Notes: generated by a model not told the origin, from the sequence alone. Shown: positions 42,484 through 51,934, numbered from the stretch's first letter. The stretch: 64,000 nucleotides of DNA from Ardenticatenaceae bacterium (GCA_020634395.1 JACKBU010000011.1:1-64000); one strand, 5' to 3'. Numbers and translations are program-made.

Positions 42484-42532
42484 ATTGTGTCAGGCGCTCT
42501 CCGCTGCTGCCGACCCCCGTGAATGCAAATTC

Positions 42533-42593
42533 ACCTGCCGGAGGCTTTCAGGGCAGCGCCAAGTCGAGGCAGTAACCGCCGGGAGGTTTGTTT
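42533..42593 (+). promoter_or_regulatory. Structured leader element, copy B
   Basis: Same arrangement as copy A: ACC-GCCGGAGG-type first hairpin, core AGGGCAGCGCCAAGTCGAG, then AACCGCCGGGAGGTT (42574-42588) and TTTG. It lies 84 bp before copy C and 156 bp before the GH3 start, on the same strand. Confidence 0.65.
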
Positions 42594-42676
42594 ACGCGGG
42601 AGTGGCAATCAGGTATATTTCAGGATAATTTGCTGTCCTCCACGGCCGTTAAAAGCCCGTCTAGGGATGAACATCC

Positions 42677-42737
42677 AACCCCCGGAGGTTTTTAGGGCAG
42701 CGCCAGGTCGAGACAACCACCTTCGGGAGGTTTATTT
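42677..42737 (+). promoter_or_regulatory. Structured leader element, copy C
   Basis: AACCCCCGGAGGTT hairpin (42677-42690), core AGGGCAGCGCCAGGTCGAG, then CACCTTCGGGAGGTT (42718-42732) and TTTATTTTTA. It ends 12 bases before the GH3 ATG, with AGAGGAG in between. The spacing to the start codon is almost the same as for copy A. Confidence 0.7.
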
Positions 42738-42749
42738 TTAGAGGAGATC

Positions 42750-45386
42750 ATGGAAGAAAAAATTGAAGCAATCATGCAGCAGCTTACGTTGGCCGAAAAA
42801 GTAGCCTTGCTGGCCGGGGCCGACATGTGGCACACCGTGACCATCGACCGGGTGGGCATTCCCGCCATGAAGGTGTCCGATGGACCGAACGGCGTGCGCG
42901 GCGTAGACGACAACACCGGGCCGTCCTCTGCTTGTTTCCCGGTTGGTACGGCCCTGGGCGCTACCTGGAATCCTGCTCTGGTAGAGCAGGTGGGGCAAGC
43001 CCTGGCCGAGGAGGTCAAGGCCAAAGGCGCTCACGTGCTGCTGGCTCCTACGGTAAACATCCATCGTTCACCCATTGCCGGGCGCAATTTTGAGTGTTAC
43101 GCCGAAGACCCGTTTCTCAGCGGTACACTGGCCAGCGCCTACATCAACGGCTTGCAAAGCCGGGGCGTGGGGGCGTGCATCAAGCACTTTGTGTGCAACG
43201 ATTCGGAGTATGAGCGGCACAGCATGAGTTCGGAGGTGGCGGAACGGCCGTTGCGCGAAATTTACCTGGAGCCTTTCCGCATCGCCCTGGAAAAAGCCCA
43301 CCCCTGGACCATCATGTCTTCCTACAATCGCATCAACGGCACCTGGGCCAGCGAAAACAGCACCCTGCTGCGCGACATCCTTAAGGGCGAATGGGGGTAT
43401 GATGGCCTGGTTATCTCCGACTGGTATGGTTCTTACACCGAGAACGTGGCCGCCGGTGGTCTGGACCTGGAGATGCCGGGTCCGGCGCGCTGGCACGACG
43501 ACCGGGTGCGCCGGGCCGTCGAAAACGGCGAGTTAGACGAGGCTCTTGTAGACGACAAAGTGCGCCGCCTGCTGCGCACCTTGTTCCGCGTCGGCGCCTT
43601 CGACCAGCCAGAACTGCAGCCGGAACGCAGCGTGGACCGCCCGGAAGATCGCCAGTTGGCCCGCACTGCGGCCGCCGAAGCCATCGTGCTGCTGAAAAAC
43701 GAGGGCGATTTGCTGCCCCTGGACCCCCACAAGCCGCAGCGCATCGCCGTCATCGGCGAAAACGCGCAGGCGGCGCAGATAATGGGCGGCGGCAGTTCCA
43801 GCGTCAACCCCCATTACGCCATCAGCCCGCTGGCCGGCATTCGCCAGCGCGTGGGCGATGATGTGCACGTGGATTATGCGCTGGGCTGCGCCATTCACCG
43901 CCGTCCCCGGCCCGTCCCAGTCGACTGGCTGCGCGCCGGGGAAAACGGTCGTGCCGGTCTCCATCTGGCCTACTTTGGCAATCCCGACCTGGCCGGTGAA
44001 CCGGTGCATACGGCCGTGGTGCAAAAAACCGACCTGCACTGGTTTGGTGAAAGCAATCCCTACATCGACCCATCCAACTTTTCCCTGCGCCTTAGCGGCC
44101 AGCTGGTCGTGCCGCAAAGCGGTCCCTATACCTTCAACCTGGAAAGCAACGGGGCCAGCCGTGTGCTGCTGGACGGAGAGCCGGTGCTGGATCGCTGGCA
44201 AGCGGGAGCCGTAGTCGAGATGGTGGCTACCCTTGAACTGGTGGCCGGACAGCCCTACGACCTGATCCTGGAATACAGCGCTCCGACCGAGGCGCGCGGC
44301 CGGTTTGTGCGGTTGGGCTGCCAGCCGCCGCAAGACGACGATCCGGTACAAACGGCCGTCGATCTGGCGGCTGTCTCCGACGTAGCCATCGTCGTCGCCG
44401 GGCTGACCAAAGAGTGGGAAAGTGAGGGTTTCGATCGGCCGGATATGGAGCTTGTCGGCGCCCAAAACGAACTCATTGCCCGGGTGGCGGCGGCCAATCC
44501 GAATACCATTGTGGTGCTCAACGTTGGCTCCCCGGTGACGATGCCCTGGCTGGATGCGGTAACGGCCGTGCTGCAGCTGTGGTATCCCGGCCAGGAAGGC
44601 GGCAACGCCCTGGCCGACGTCTTGTTCGGCGAGGCCAATCCTTCCGGGCGGCTGCCCACCACCTTCCCCCGCCGCCTGGCCGACACTCCGGCATACATCA
44701 ATTACCCCGGCGAAAATGGCAAAGTGTTGTACGGGGAAGGGTTGTTTGTCGGCTACCGCTATTACGATAAAAAGGAGATCGAGCCGTTATTCCCCTTTGG
44801 GCACGGGTTGTCTTACACCACATTTGCCTACAACAACCTGGAGATCGCCGCTGCCGGCCAAAGTGTGCAGGTGCAGGTGGACGTGACCAACACCGGCCGC
44901 CGGGCGGGCCAGGAAGTGGTGCAGCTGTACGTGCAGGATGACGCGGCGCGCTTGATACGGCCGTTAAAGGAACTCAAAGCGTTCGCCAAAGTCCATCTGG
45001 AACCGGGCGAAACGGAGACCGTTACCCTGACTCTCAGCCGCCAGTCGCTGGCCTTTTATGATCCGGCTCTGGGCGATTGGGCCACCGAGCCTGGTACGTT
45101 TACCGTGCTGGTCGGCCACTCGGCCCAGGACATTCGCCTGAGCGGGCAGTTTAGCTGGGCGGGAGATGAGGCGCCCGCCTCTCGTCTGCACACCGGGCTG
45201 CCGCTGCAGACGTTGTTGAGCGATCCGCGGGGAACGGCCGTGCTGCAAGAATACCTGGGCGATCTGCTCAACCATCCCGAGGCCGAAATGGCAATGTCCA
45301 TGTCGCTGGAACAAATTGCCAACTTCGCCCCGGACGTGCTGTCCCGCGAAACCATCGCCGCCATCAACCAGGCCCTGGCAGAATAA
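42750..45386 (+). CDS. GH3 beta-glucosidase with PA14 insert
   Basis: An 878-residue glycoside hydrolase family 3 enzyme. The (beta/alpha)8 domain spans about 1-280, with the nucleophile Asp224 in VISDWYG and KHFVCND plus GRNFECYAEDP for sugar binding. The alpha/beta domain is interrupted by a PA14 module (about 390-530, LDGEPVLDRW), as in related beta-glucosidases. A C-terminal fibronectin-III-like domain spans about 700-790 (YTTFAYNNLEI). There is no signal peptide, so it likely acts inside the cell on imported oligosaccharides. AGAGGAG precedes the ATG. Two copies of the structured leader element lie upstream. The sugar preference cannot be read from sequence. Confidence 0.92.
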   Translation: MEEKIEAIMQQLTLAEKVALLAGADMWHTVTIDRVGIPAMKVSDGPNGVRGVDDNTGPSSACFPVGTALGATWNPALVEQVGQALAEEVKAKGAHVLLAPTVNIHRSPIAGRNFECYAEDPFLSGTLASAYINGLQSRGVGACIKHFVCNDSEYERHSMSSEVAERPLREIYLEPFRIALEKAHPWTIMSSYNRINGTWASENSTLLRDILKGEWGYDGLVISDWYGSYTENVAAGGLDLEMPGPARWHDDRVRRAVENGELDEALVDDKVRRLLRTLFRVGAFDQPELQPERSVDRPEDRQLARTAAAEAIVLLKNEGDLLPLDPHKPQRIAVIGENAQAAQIMGGGSSSVNPHYAISPLAGIRQRVGDDVHVDYALGCAIHRRPRPVPVDWLRAGENGRAGLHLAYFGNPDLAGEPVHTAVVQKTDLHWFGESNPYIDPSNFSLRLSGQLVVPQSGPYTFNLESNGASRVLLDGEPVLDRWQAGAVVEMVATLELVAGQPYDLILEYSAPTEARGRFVRLGCQPPQDDDPVQTAVDLAAVSDVAIVVAGLTKEWESEGFDRPDMELVGAQNELIARVAAANPNTIVVLNVGSPVTMPWLDAVTAVLQLWYPGQEGGNALADVLFGEANPSGRLPTTFPRRLADTPAYINYPGENGKVLYGEGLFVGYRYYDKKEIEPLFPFGHGLSYTTFAYNNLEIAAAGQSVQVQVDVTNTGRRAGQEVVQLYVQDDAARLIRPLKELKAFAKVHLEPGETETVTLTLSRQSLAFYDPALGDWATEPGTFTVLVGHSAQDIRLSGQFSWAGDEAPASRLHTGLPLQTLLSDPRGTAVLQEYLGDLLNHPEAEMAMSMSLEQIANFAPDVLSRETIAAINQALAE

Positions 45387-45397
45387 CACAACGGTGC

Positions 45398-45431
45398 CTC
45401 GGGCAGGCAGACGTTTGTTTGTCTGCCCGAG
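45398..45431 (+). terminator. Hairpin after the GH3 gene
   Basis: CTCGGGCAG- at 45398 pairs with -CTGCCCGAG ending near 45431, with a GTTTGTTT loop. Only a weak T-rich tract follows, so termination efficiency is uncertain. Confidence 0.5.
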
Positions 45432-45469
45432 AGTTTGTTGAGACAGTTTTCAGGAAAAGGAGTTTACCG

Positions 45470-46033
45470 ATGGCAGTGGAAACAAAAACCAAACCAACCA
45501 GCCGCCAAGAAATTCTTGAGCGCCTGCAGGATAAAGAAAATCTCGGCGGCGCCGATTTTAGCGGGCTGGATTTATCGGAAATCAAGCTTACAGGTCTGGC
45601 GATGCCCGGCGCCAACTTCAGCAGGGCCAACCTGCACAAAGCTGTGATTGCCGGCATCGATTTGCAGAAGGCTGATTTTTCTGATGCCAATATGGAAGGC
45701 GCGTTGATTGCCGGCGCAAACATGATGCAGGCCAATCTTCAGGGCGCCAACCTGAAAGGGGCAAAAATCAATGGGACCAACCTGCAGGATGCCGACCTGA
45801 GCGGCGCCGATTTAAGCGAGACTACGTTCGTGGCCGTTAACGTGTCCGGTGGGAATTTCCGCGACGCCGTAACGGTTGACGCCCGTTCCAGCGCTGTGGG
45901 TTGGAAGTCTGCAAAAGTTCCCCCGTCGCAAACGCCAAAAGCCCTGCGTCCTCCACTGTGGGCTATCGGGCTGTTGGTGGGCGTTGTGGTGGGCATTGCC
46001 TTTGTGCTGCTGCGCAAGAAAAAAGCTGCCTGA
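45470..46033 (+). CDS. Pentapeptide-repeat membrane-anchored protein
   Basis: A 187-residue protein with about 18 pentapeptide units of the A(D/N)LXX type (about 36-135, such as ANLQGANLKGA and ADLSGADLSE). These fold into a right-handed quadrilateral beta-helix. A linker then leads to a C-terminal membrane helix (about 160-180) and a KKKAA tail, so the repeat domain faces the cytoplasm or surface depending on orientation. AAAAGGAG precedes ATG 45470. No signal peptide is present. The function is unknown; known relatives include DNA mimics and scaffolds. Confidence 0.85.
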   Translation: MAVETKTKPTSRQEILERLQDKENLGGADFSGLDLSEIKLTGLAMPGANFSRANLHKAVIAGIDLQKADFSDANMEGALIAGANMMQANLQGANLKGAKINGTNLQDADLSGADLSETTFVAVNVSGGNFRDAVTVDARSSAVGWKSAKVPPSQTPKALRPPLWAIGLLVGVVVGIAFVLLRKKKAA

Positions 46034-46158
46034 TCTGCTGCTACAGATGATGCAACATCTGTCGGTGCTGTGCGTATAGCCTGACAACACAGCAAATAGA
46101 AATCTGGCCGGGACGCAAGGAGTTTGGCCCCGGCCAGGCAACTGCGAGGAACCGACAG

Positions 46159-46692
46159 ATGCGTAATCAAGGACAATTTACTTTAGGGATCGTCATTGTG
46201 GTGGTGGGGGTTGTGCTTTTGTTGGCCAACCTGCTGCACATTGACCTGGGCGTTATTTGCTGGCCGATGGCCTTTATCTTGCTGGGCCTGTTTTTCATTT
46301 TACGCCCACGGATGATAGAGCCGGGAACGGCCGTTACCCAAAAATTCCTGGGTGAGGTCAAACGCAGCGGCAGTTGGGCCGTCAACGACGAGGAATTCTG
46401 GTACTTTATCGCCGACGCCGACTTTGATATGACCAGCGCCGATATTCCCTTTGGCGAGACTCGGATTCGCGCCCTGGGCTTTGTCAGCGACATTGATTTG
46501 CGCGTGCCAAAGGATGTGGGGGTGCTGGTTTCGTCCACGGCGTTCGTCAGCGAGGTAGACATGCTGGGTGATAAGGAAGAGAGTTTTCTTGGTCCTATCC
46601 ACCTGGAAACGCCCAACTATAAGCTGGCCGAACGCAAAATTCGCCTGGAGACGACCTCGTTTGTCAGCGACATAAAAGTTCGCTGGAGCTGA
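46159..46692 (+). CDS. LiaF-like membrane protein
   Basis: A 177-residue protein with two N-terminal membrane helices (about 8-26 and 32-49), followed by a beta-solenoid-like soluble domain (about 60-177). The soluble part has ADFDMTSADIPFGETRI and FVSDIDLRVPKDVGVLV. This two-part layout matches the LiaF / cell-wall-active-antibiotics-response family, which restrains the LiaRS stress system. No liaRS homologue is adjacent. It follows a pentapeptide-repeat gene by 125 bp. Confidence 0.78.
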   Translation: MRNQGQFTLGIVIVVVGVVLLLANLLHIDLGVICWPMAFILLGLFFILRPRMIEPGTAVTQKFLGEVKRSGSWAVNDEEFWYFIADADFDMTSADIPFGETRIRALGFVSDIDLRVPKDVGVLVSSTAFVSEVDMLGDKEESFLGPIHLETPNYKLAERKIRLETTSFVSDIKVRWS

Positions 46693-46733
46693 AGTAGGCC
46701 GGGCCTGGTCCGTAAATCGAAGAGTTAGAGTAG

Positions 46734-46771
46734 AATGGCAGACGGCCGTTTAACGGCCGTCTGCCATTTTT
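46734..46771 (+). terminator. Terminator built from two ACGGCCGT motifs
   Basis: A stem of 16-17 bp (AATGGCAGACGGCCGTT with its reverse complement, 46734-46750 and 46752-46768) with a 1-base centre is followed by a T-run. The motif is present once in each arm. Confidence 0.85.
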
Positions 46772-46797
46772 GATCGCGAGTAACGAGTGGAGAAGCT

Positions 46798-47319
46798 ATG
46801 GAAACCTGGGTGACCCAGCAAACGATTCATGACGGTCCCATCTTTACGGTGATAAGCGGCCAGGCGCGCCTGGACGACGGGCAGTTGGTTCGCCGCGACA
46901 TGGTGGCCCATCACGGCGGCGTGGCGGTTGTGCCGGTGCTCGATGACACAGTGATCCTGATTCGCCAGTTTCGCATTGCCGCCGGCAAGGAGCTGCTGGA
47001 ACTGCCAGCCGGCCGTCTGGAAGGGGCGGAGGAGCCGGCGCATCGAGCGCGGCTGGAGTTGGCCGAGGAGATTGGTTACGAAGCGAACCGCCTGGAATTA
47101 GCGGTGTCTTACTTTTCGTCGGCCGGGTTTACCAACGAGCGGATGTGGATTTTTCTGGCGTTTGATTTGCGGGAAACGGCCGTTTCTCCCGAGTTCGACG
47201 AACGCATCCAGCCGGTCCAAATTCCCATTGCCGCCTTGCCCCGCATGCTGGCCCATCACGAAATCGAAGATGCTAAAACATTGATCGGCCTGCGTGAATT
47301 GTTGGCTGTGCTCAAGTAA
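46798..47319 (+). CDS. Nudix hydrolase (ADP-ribose pyrophosphatase-like)
   Basis: A 173-residue Nudix protein. The Nudix box lies in GRLEGAEEPAHRARLELAEEIGY (cited as GRLEGAEE and LELAEEIGY), with the usual REUxEE arginine changed to leucine. Upstream VVPVLDDTVILIRQFR and downstream YFSSAGFTNERMWIFLA are characteristic of ADP-ribose / GDP-mannose type pyrophosphatases. It hydrolyses nucleoside diphosphate derivatives in the cytoplasm. The changed arginine may lower activity. It starts after the preceding terminator, so it has its own promoter. Confidence 0.85.
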   Translation: METWVTQQTIHDGPIFTVISGQARLDDGQLVRRDMVAHHGGVAVVPVLDDTVILIRQFRIAAGKELLELPAGRLEGAEEPAHRARLELAEEIGYEANRLELAVSYFSSAGFTNERMWIFLAFDLRETAVSPEFDERIQPVQIPIAALPRMLAHHEIEDAKTLIGLRELLAVLK

Positions 47320-47435
47320 GCGCCGCTGGCCCACTGCTGAGTTCAATCATTGCCTACTGGTGACATTCGTTACTGCCGGTGAGCCAGACGCCGGGCTAAA
47401 ATATAACCACCTAAAGAATTTTGCGGAGGAGCCTG

Positions 47436-47879
47436 ATGAAACAAGAATTAGTCCACGATTGGATGACTTCCCCGGTCATTCGTATCACCCCCGAAACAAC
47501 CTTACCCGAGGCCCATCAGTTGATGAGCGAAAACAACGTACGCCGCCTGCCGGTGGTCGATGAAAATGACCGGCTGGTTGGCATTGTCACCCGCGGCGAC
47601 GTGCGCGGGGCAGAGCCCTCGCAGGCTACGTCGCTGAGTGTGTGGGAACTAAACTATTTACTCTCAAACCTGTACGTTGATGAGATCATGACCAAGAGTC
47701 CGATTACCATTCAAGAAGAGGCCACAATCGGTGAAGCCGCGCGGTTGATGCTGGAATATCGCATCAGCGGTTTGCCGGTGGTCAACCGCTTTGGCCAGCT
47801 GGCTGGCATCATCACCGAATCGGACATTTTCCGTATGGTGGTGCGCCACGCGTGGTCCGAGGCAGAAGCAGTCGCCTGA
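47436..47879 (+). CDS. Tandem CBS-domain protein
   Basis: A 147-residue protein made entirely of two CBS motifs. The first (about 6-60) reads VHDWMTSPVIRITPETTL and NNVRRLPVVDENDRLVGIVTRGD. The second (about 75-140) reads VDEIMTKSPITI, YRISGLPVVNRFGQLAGIITESD. CBS pairs bind adenosine ligands such as AMP or ATP. No output domain is attached. GGAGGA at 47425-47430 precedes the ATG. A perfect 19-bp terminator hairpin follows. Confidence 0.92.
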   Translation: MKQELVHDWMTSPVIRITPETTLPEAHQLMSENNVRRLPVVDENDRLVGIVTRGDVRGAEPSQATSLSVWELNYLLSNLYVDEIMTKSPITIQEEATIGEAARLMLEYRISGLPVVNRFGQLAGIITESDIFRMVVRHAWSEAEAVA

Positions 47880-47978
47880 TGCGGCCGTTACGGCGAGAAT
47901 ATTCGTATAGCCATTAGCTATAAGCTGGCTTTTGATTTACGACAAGCTCTTCTGGCGAGCAGAAAATTTATAAGGGCA

Positions 47979-48023
47979 GCGGCTTCCTTGCCCGGTGGCT
48001 GTTACACCGGGCAAGGAAGCCGC
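47979..48023. terminator. Bidirectional terminator between convergent genes
   Basis: Perfect 19-bp arms 47979-47997 and 48005-48023 around a 7-base loop, followed by TTTGTCTT. It separates the CBS gene from the leftward DUF4340 gene. Confidence 0.88.
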
Positions 48024-48043
48024 TTTGTCTTGGTTACGCCGGG

Positions 48044-49015
48044 TTAGGGCGCAGGGGCGGGCGTGGCCGTGGCTGCCGTCGTTAGCAAATCGTCGCGCGT
48101 CAGCGTGACGATGTCGTTGGCGCTAAACGAGTTGACGTTGACATAATATTCAGAGCCGGACCATTTGGCCACGTAGTTACCGCTGTTCGCATCCTGTGCG
48201 CCAATCAGCAGCGTGTTGGATTGCTCGCCACTGTCATCTTGGGTCATGACTGTGACGGTAGCCAGCGGCGCATCCAGCTGGTAGCTGGCTTCTGCCGTGG
48301 TGCCCAGAGGGGCGATCATGGTGAGGTTGCTCAGGCGGCTGAGGATGGTGTTGAAGCGCGCCGGATTATAGGTTTCGCCTTCAGCCAGGTCGGCATAGGT
48401 CCATTCGCCGGTGGCCGACTTGTTGAAGGTAAAGGCGCCGTTTTGATTTTGCACCGTTACGGCCGTCATGTCTCCCGCCGGTACGTTGACATAAGTCGAA
48501 TCAATCCAGTCGCCGGGTGTGGCGCTGGCGTCGCGGGTAGTCAAGTCGTCGGCTAGGTAGACCGCATCCTGACCGGCAAGGCGCACGTGGGTGGCGCGGA
48601 AATTAGCCGTCGAGCCAAGATAGACGGTCAGCGTCCGGCCGTCGTCGGTGCTGATGTCCAGGCGGCGGACGAAATTGTCGTCGGCTATTTGCAGGCGGTT
48701 CAGGCTGCCGGGCGTCTGCGTGACGAGACGGTCGGTTTTGACGGCCGTTAACTCCGCCAACAAACCGGTTACACTGGCGGCGGTCACCGGATAATCGCCG
48801 CCGCTGGCCAGCACCCAGCCGGAATCCTGCCGGGCCAGTTTGACCGTGTTGCCCTGATCGTCGGTGAGGGTAACGGCCGTAACCGACTCCGACTTCAAAT
48901 CGGAGAGAAGGGGTTCGCCGGCGGCCTGTACACGGCCGTGAGGCCAAAAGACCAGAACAGCCAGCGCAATTTGCACAGCCAGCAGGCCGGCCAGAATTTT
49001 TTGCAAGCGAGTCAT
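48044..49015 (-). CDS. DUF4340-domain exported protein
   Basis: A 323-residue protein with an N-terminal membrane or signal helix (about 8-24) and DUF4340 repeats: VTAVTLTDDQGNTVKLARQDSGW, DGRTLTVYLGS and NLTMIAPL-type segments. DUF4340 proteins commonly accompany GldFG-type ABC systems, as here. AAGGAGG lies within the end of the preceding gene and the genes nearly overlap, so they are co-translated. The C-terminus is alanine/proline rich. It is probably an extracytoplasmic component of the ABC complex. Confidence 0.83.
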   Translation of the reverse strand: MTRLQKILAGLLAVQIALAVLVFWPHGRVQAAGEPLLSDLKSESVTAVTLTDDQGNTVKLARQDSGWVLASGGDYPVTAASVTGLLAELTAVKTDRLVTQTPGSLNRLQIADDNFVRRLDISTDDGRTLTVYLGSTANFRATHVRLAGQDAVYLADDLTTRDASATPGDWIDSTYVNVPAGDMTAVTVQNQNGAFTFNKSATGEWTYADLAEGETYNPARFNTILSRLSNLTMIAPLGTTAEASYQLDAPLATVTVMTQDDSGEQSNTLLIGAQDANSGNYVAKWSGSEYYVNVNSFSANDIVTLTRDDLLTTAATATPAPAP

Positions 49016-49016
49016 C

Positions 49017-51923
49017 TTATTTACCTCCTTCTGCCGCGACAGTTGGTGCAGTCGGCGAGGGCAAATCGGGAATGTGCCGCCGCTTACGCCAGCGCCAGGC
49101 GACGAAGATTCCGGCCAGCGCCAGCAAGGCGATGACGTAGTTGGCGCCCTCCCACACCGCTTCCTGTTGATTGCTCAACGGTTCCAGTACATGGGCGGTT
49201 GTGCCGTGAGAACGAATCGCCAGCAGATCCAGGTCTTCTACGGACCAGTCCACCACGTTTTGTACAAACTGCAGGTTGGTCAGGTAGCGGTCCTGGGTCA
49301 GCGCGCCAGACAGGCTCAGCACCATGTCATTGGGGAAGGCCGAGGAGCCAATCACCACCAGCCGCGCGTTGCTGGGCGACTGGGTGATGGTGCTGACGTA
49401 GGGCGTGGACTGCGCCGGCAGGGCGGTATTGTCGGGTGAAGGAGTAGGAACGGCCGTTTCCAGCGGCGATTGTTTGTCGGCAAAGTAGCTGGCAAACTGG
49501 CCCTGCACGCTCACCGCCAGCGGATAAGATTTGGCTGTGTCGCTGATGGGGAAGCCGAACTGTGGATACAGATCGAAATCAGGCTGGATGTTGGTATCGG
49601 TGGTCAGCCAGGAACTGTCACTGGAGTGCATCAGCACGGATGTGTTGCGGTCGGCGTTTTGGGCTGCGTCGACTACGACGGGTGACACCCAGCTCATGGT
49701 GACGGCCGGTAAATTGGCCAGGATGGGGCTCTTGGTATCCATAGCGTTGGGGCGCACATCGACAAAGAAAGGATAATCCAGCGCCTGGTATTCCTGCACC
49801 TGCACCCCGCCCACCTGCCGCACGACGGCTACCGGGAAAGGTTGGTTTTGCGGGTCCATCACCAGGCCGTCTTCGATAGTGATGCCGTTGCTGGTCAGCC
49901 AATCGCGCAGGTTACGGCCGTTTACCGGCAGCAGCCCAATTTGCCCGGTGAAGTTATCGGGCGCCAGCTCATAGCCATTGGTCATCACCACCACAGAACC
50001 GCCGCGCATCAGATATTGGTCCAGAGCATACACTTCTTGTTCGGTCATATCCTGCGTGGCGATGACCAGCAGCATGTCGATGTCGGCCGGCGCCTGTCCG
50101 CTGCTCAGATCCACCGAGCGCACGGTGTAATCTTGCCCCAGAAGCTGGCGGATCTGGCTGTACTGCGAGGCCGCGTCCGTGCCATTCCCAAACTGCGTGC
50201 TGGGATCCGCCGGCGGCGTCCATAGGCCCACCGTCTTTAAAAAGCCCGTAGAGGTACGCTTTAAGGCCGATTCGATGGAGGTGCGCACATTGCCTTCGCT
50301 GCTGTCAGTTTGGGGCGGGATTACTTGTGTCTGGTCGCCGTTTTGCAGCACCAGATAGTCGTAGAAGGTGTCGGGAGAAAACAGCGACGTGGGGATAGGC
50401 TGAATGCCGTACTGCTCGTACAGGCTCTGCTGGTTGACGCCGCTGGCCGGGTCGCTCACGTCGACGACTTTGTAGACGAACTTGCCATTGGAATTGTGGG
50501 CGATGTCCTGGGCCACGCTGTCCACGGTTTGCTGCACCGCGGCCAGATCTTGCGGCAGCGTGTCGGGTGTTACGTAGGCGGTCAGGGTTACCGGCTGGTC
50601 CAGTGCACCAAGCACGGCATCGATGCTTTGGAAACCGTAAACCGCTTTTTTGACGGCGCTGGTGAGGTCGTATTCCAGGTTACGCAGGCGCACTTCCGGG
50701 CCAACGGCCGTCTGGTCCACCTGGATCAAATCCTGAAAGTTCAGCACCACGTCCTGGTCGCCGTAGCGCACCAGGATGTCGAAATAGGAGTTGATCACCG
50801 AGGCCTCGTAGCGGCCAGAGACCTGGAAGGGTGTGGGCTGAATGCCATAGGTCTGATTGGCTTCTGCTTCCAGTTCCGGGTTGGTAATTGGGTCTACCAC
50901 TTCGGCGGTGATCATGCCGTTGGAGGCGATCTCGTACTCGCGCAGCATGTCCTGGATTTGCGGGATGAGCGGCTGCAGCAGCGGATGGTTGTTTTCGCTG
51001 ATGTAGGCGCGGATCAGCAGTGGCTCTTGCAGATTATTGATCAGGTCTTTGGTGGTGCTGGATAGACTGTACTGTTGGTCGGCGGTGATGTCTACGCGGG
51101 CCTGCACCAGCGGATAGAGCCAGACGTTGAGCAGCAGCAGATTGAGGCCAACGAGAACGGCCGTGGTCCACATCTTGCGCCGGTAAGCCGTTTGCTGCCT
51201 GCTCCATCGGATGCTGTCCAGGGAAAGCGCGTTGAGCATCAGGAAAAACGTGGTCAGCGAGCCGTAGTAGATCAGGTCGCGCAGGTCGATGACGCCGCGT
51301 TGAATGCTCTCAAAACGGCTGCCTGTGCCCACGGCCCACAAAATCTTGCTGGCCGCCCCACCGACAAAATCGGTGATGCCGCGTGTGCCGATGGCATAGA
51401 AAAGACCACCCAGCAGCACTGTCACAATGAGCGCCACGATCTGGTTATCGGTGCGCGAGGAGACGAAAAGGCCGATAGCGGCGTAGGCGCTGGCCAACAA
51501 GATCGCCGCCAGATAACCGCCGATCACTGGCCCCCAATCCAGATTGCCCAGCAGGGCGACGGTGATGGGCAGGGGCAACGTTAACCCCAGGGCGATGAGG
51601 ATCAGCGTCATGACGGCCAGGAATTTGCCCAGCACCAGCGCCGTTGGACTGACGGGCAGGGTGAGCAGCAGCTCCTCGGTGCCGGCGCGCCGCTCTTCGC
51701 TCCACTGGCGCATGGTCAGCGCTGCCAGCAGGAAGATGAGGAGGATGGGCATCCATTTGAACAACGGCCGTACATCGGCAATGCCCCGCGCAAAAAACGT
51801 TTCGATCGTGAAAAAGATGAACAACACGGCGGCCACAAATGTGCCGAGGAAGATCAGCGCCAGCGGTGAGCCGAAGTAGTTGCTGAGTTCTTTCTTGGTA
51901 ATCGCAAAAATTTGTCGTCTCAT
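49017..51923 (-). CDS. Fused ABC-2 permease and GldG-like protein
   Basis: A 968-residue fusion. The N-terminal part (about 1-245) has six membrane helices of an ABC-2 permease (GldF-like; MRQWSEERRAGTEELLLTLPVS). A seventh helix near 255-275 leads to a large extracytoplasmic GldG-like domain (about 280-920) with YSLSSTTKDLINNLQEPLLI and LLVIATQDMTEQEVYALDQYLMRGG, cited in parts. A final helix near 930-950 and a KRRHIPDLP tail complete it. In Bacteroidota GldF and GldG are separate. It forms an operon with the ATPase gene upstream (11-bp gap) and the DUF4340 gene downstream. Confidence 0.88.
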   Translation of the reverse strand: MRRQIFAITKKELSNYFGSPLALIFLGTFVAAVLFIFFTIETFFARGIADVRPLFKWMPILLIFLLAALTMRQWSEERRAGTEELLLTLPVSPTALVLGKFLAVMTLILIALGLTLPLPITVALLGNLDWGPVIGGYLAAILLASAYAAIGLFVSSRTDNQIVALIVTVLLGGLFYAIGTRGITDFVGGAASKILWAVGTGSRFESIQRGVIDLRDLIYYGSLTTFFLMLNALSLDSIRWSRQQTAYRRKMWTTAVLVGLNLLLLNVWLYPLVQARVDITADQQYSLSSTTKDLINNLQEPLLIRAYISENNHPLLQPLIPQIQDMLREYEIASNGMITAEVVDPITNPELEAEANQTYGIQPTPFQVSGRYEASVINSYFDILVRYGDQDVVLNFQDLIQVDQTAVGPEVRLRNLEYDLTSAVKKAVYGFQSIDAVLGALDQPVTLTAYVTPDTLPQDLAAVQQTVDSVAQDIAHNSNGKFVYKVVDVSDPASGVNQQSLYEQYGIQPIPTSLFSPDTFYDYLVLQNGDQTQVIPPQTDSSEGNVRTSIESALKRTSTGFLKTVGLWTPPADPSTQFGNGTDAASQYSQIRQLLGQDYTVRSVDLSSGQAPADIDMLLVIATQDMTEQEVYALDQYLMRGGSVVVMTNGYELAPDNFTGQIGLLPVNGRNLRDWLTSNGITIEDGLVMDPQNQPFPVAVVRQVGGVQVQEYQALDYPFFVDVRPNAMDTKSPILANLPAVTMSWVSPVVVDAAQNADRNTSVLMHSSDSSWLTTDTNIQPDFDLYPQFGFPISDTAKSYPLAVSVQGQFASYFADKQSPLETAVPTPSPDNTALPAQSTPYVSTITQSPSNARLVVIGSSAFPNDMVLSLSGALTQDRYLTNLQFVQNVVDWSVEDLDLLAIRSHGTTAHVLEPLSNQQEAVWEGANYVIALLALAGIFVAWRWRKRRHIPDLPSPTAPTVAAEGGK

Positions 51924-51934
51924 GGTTTGCCCCC

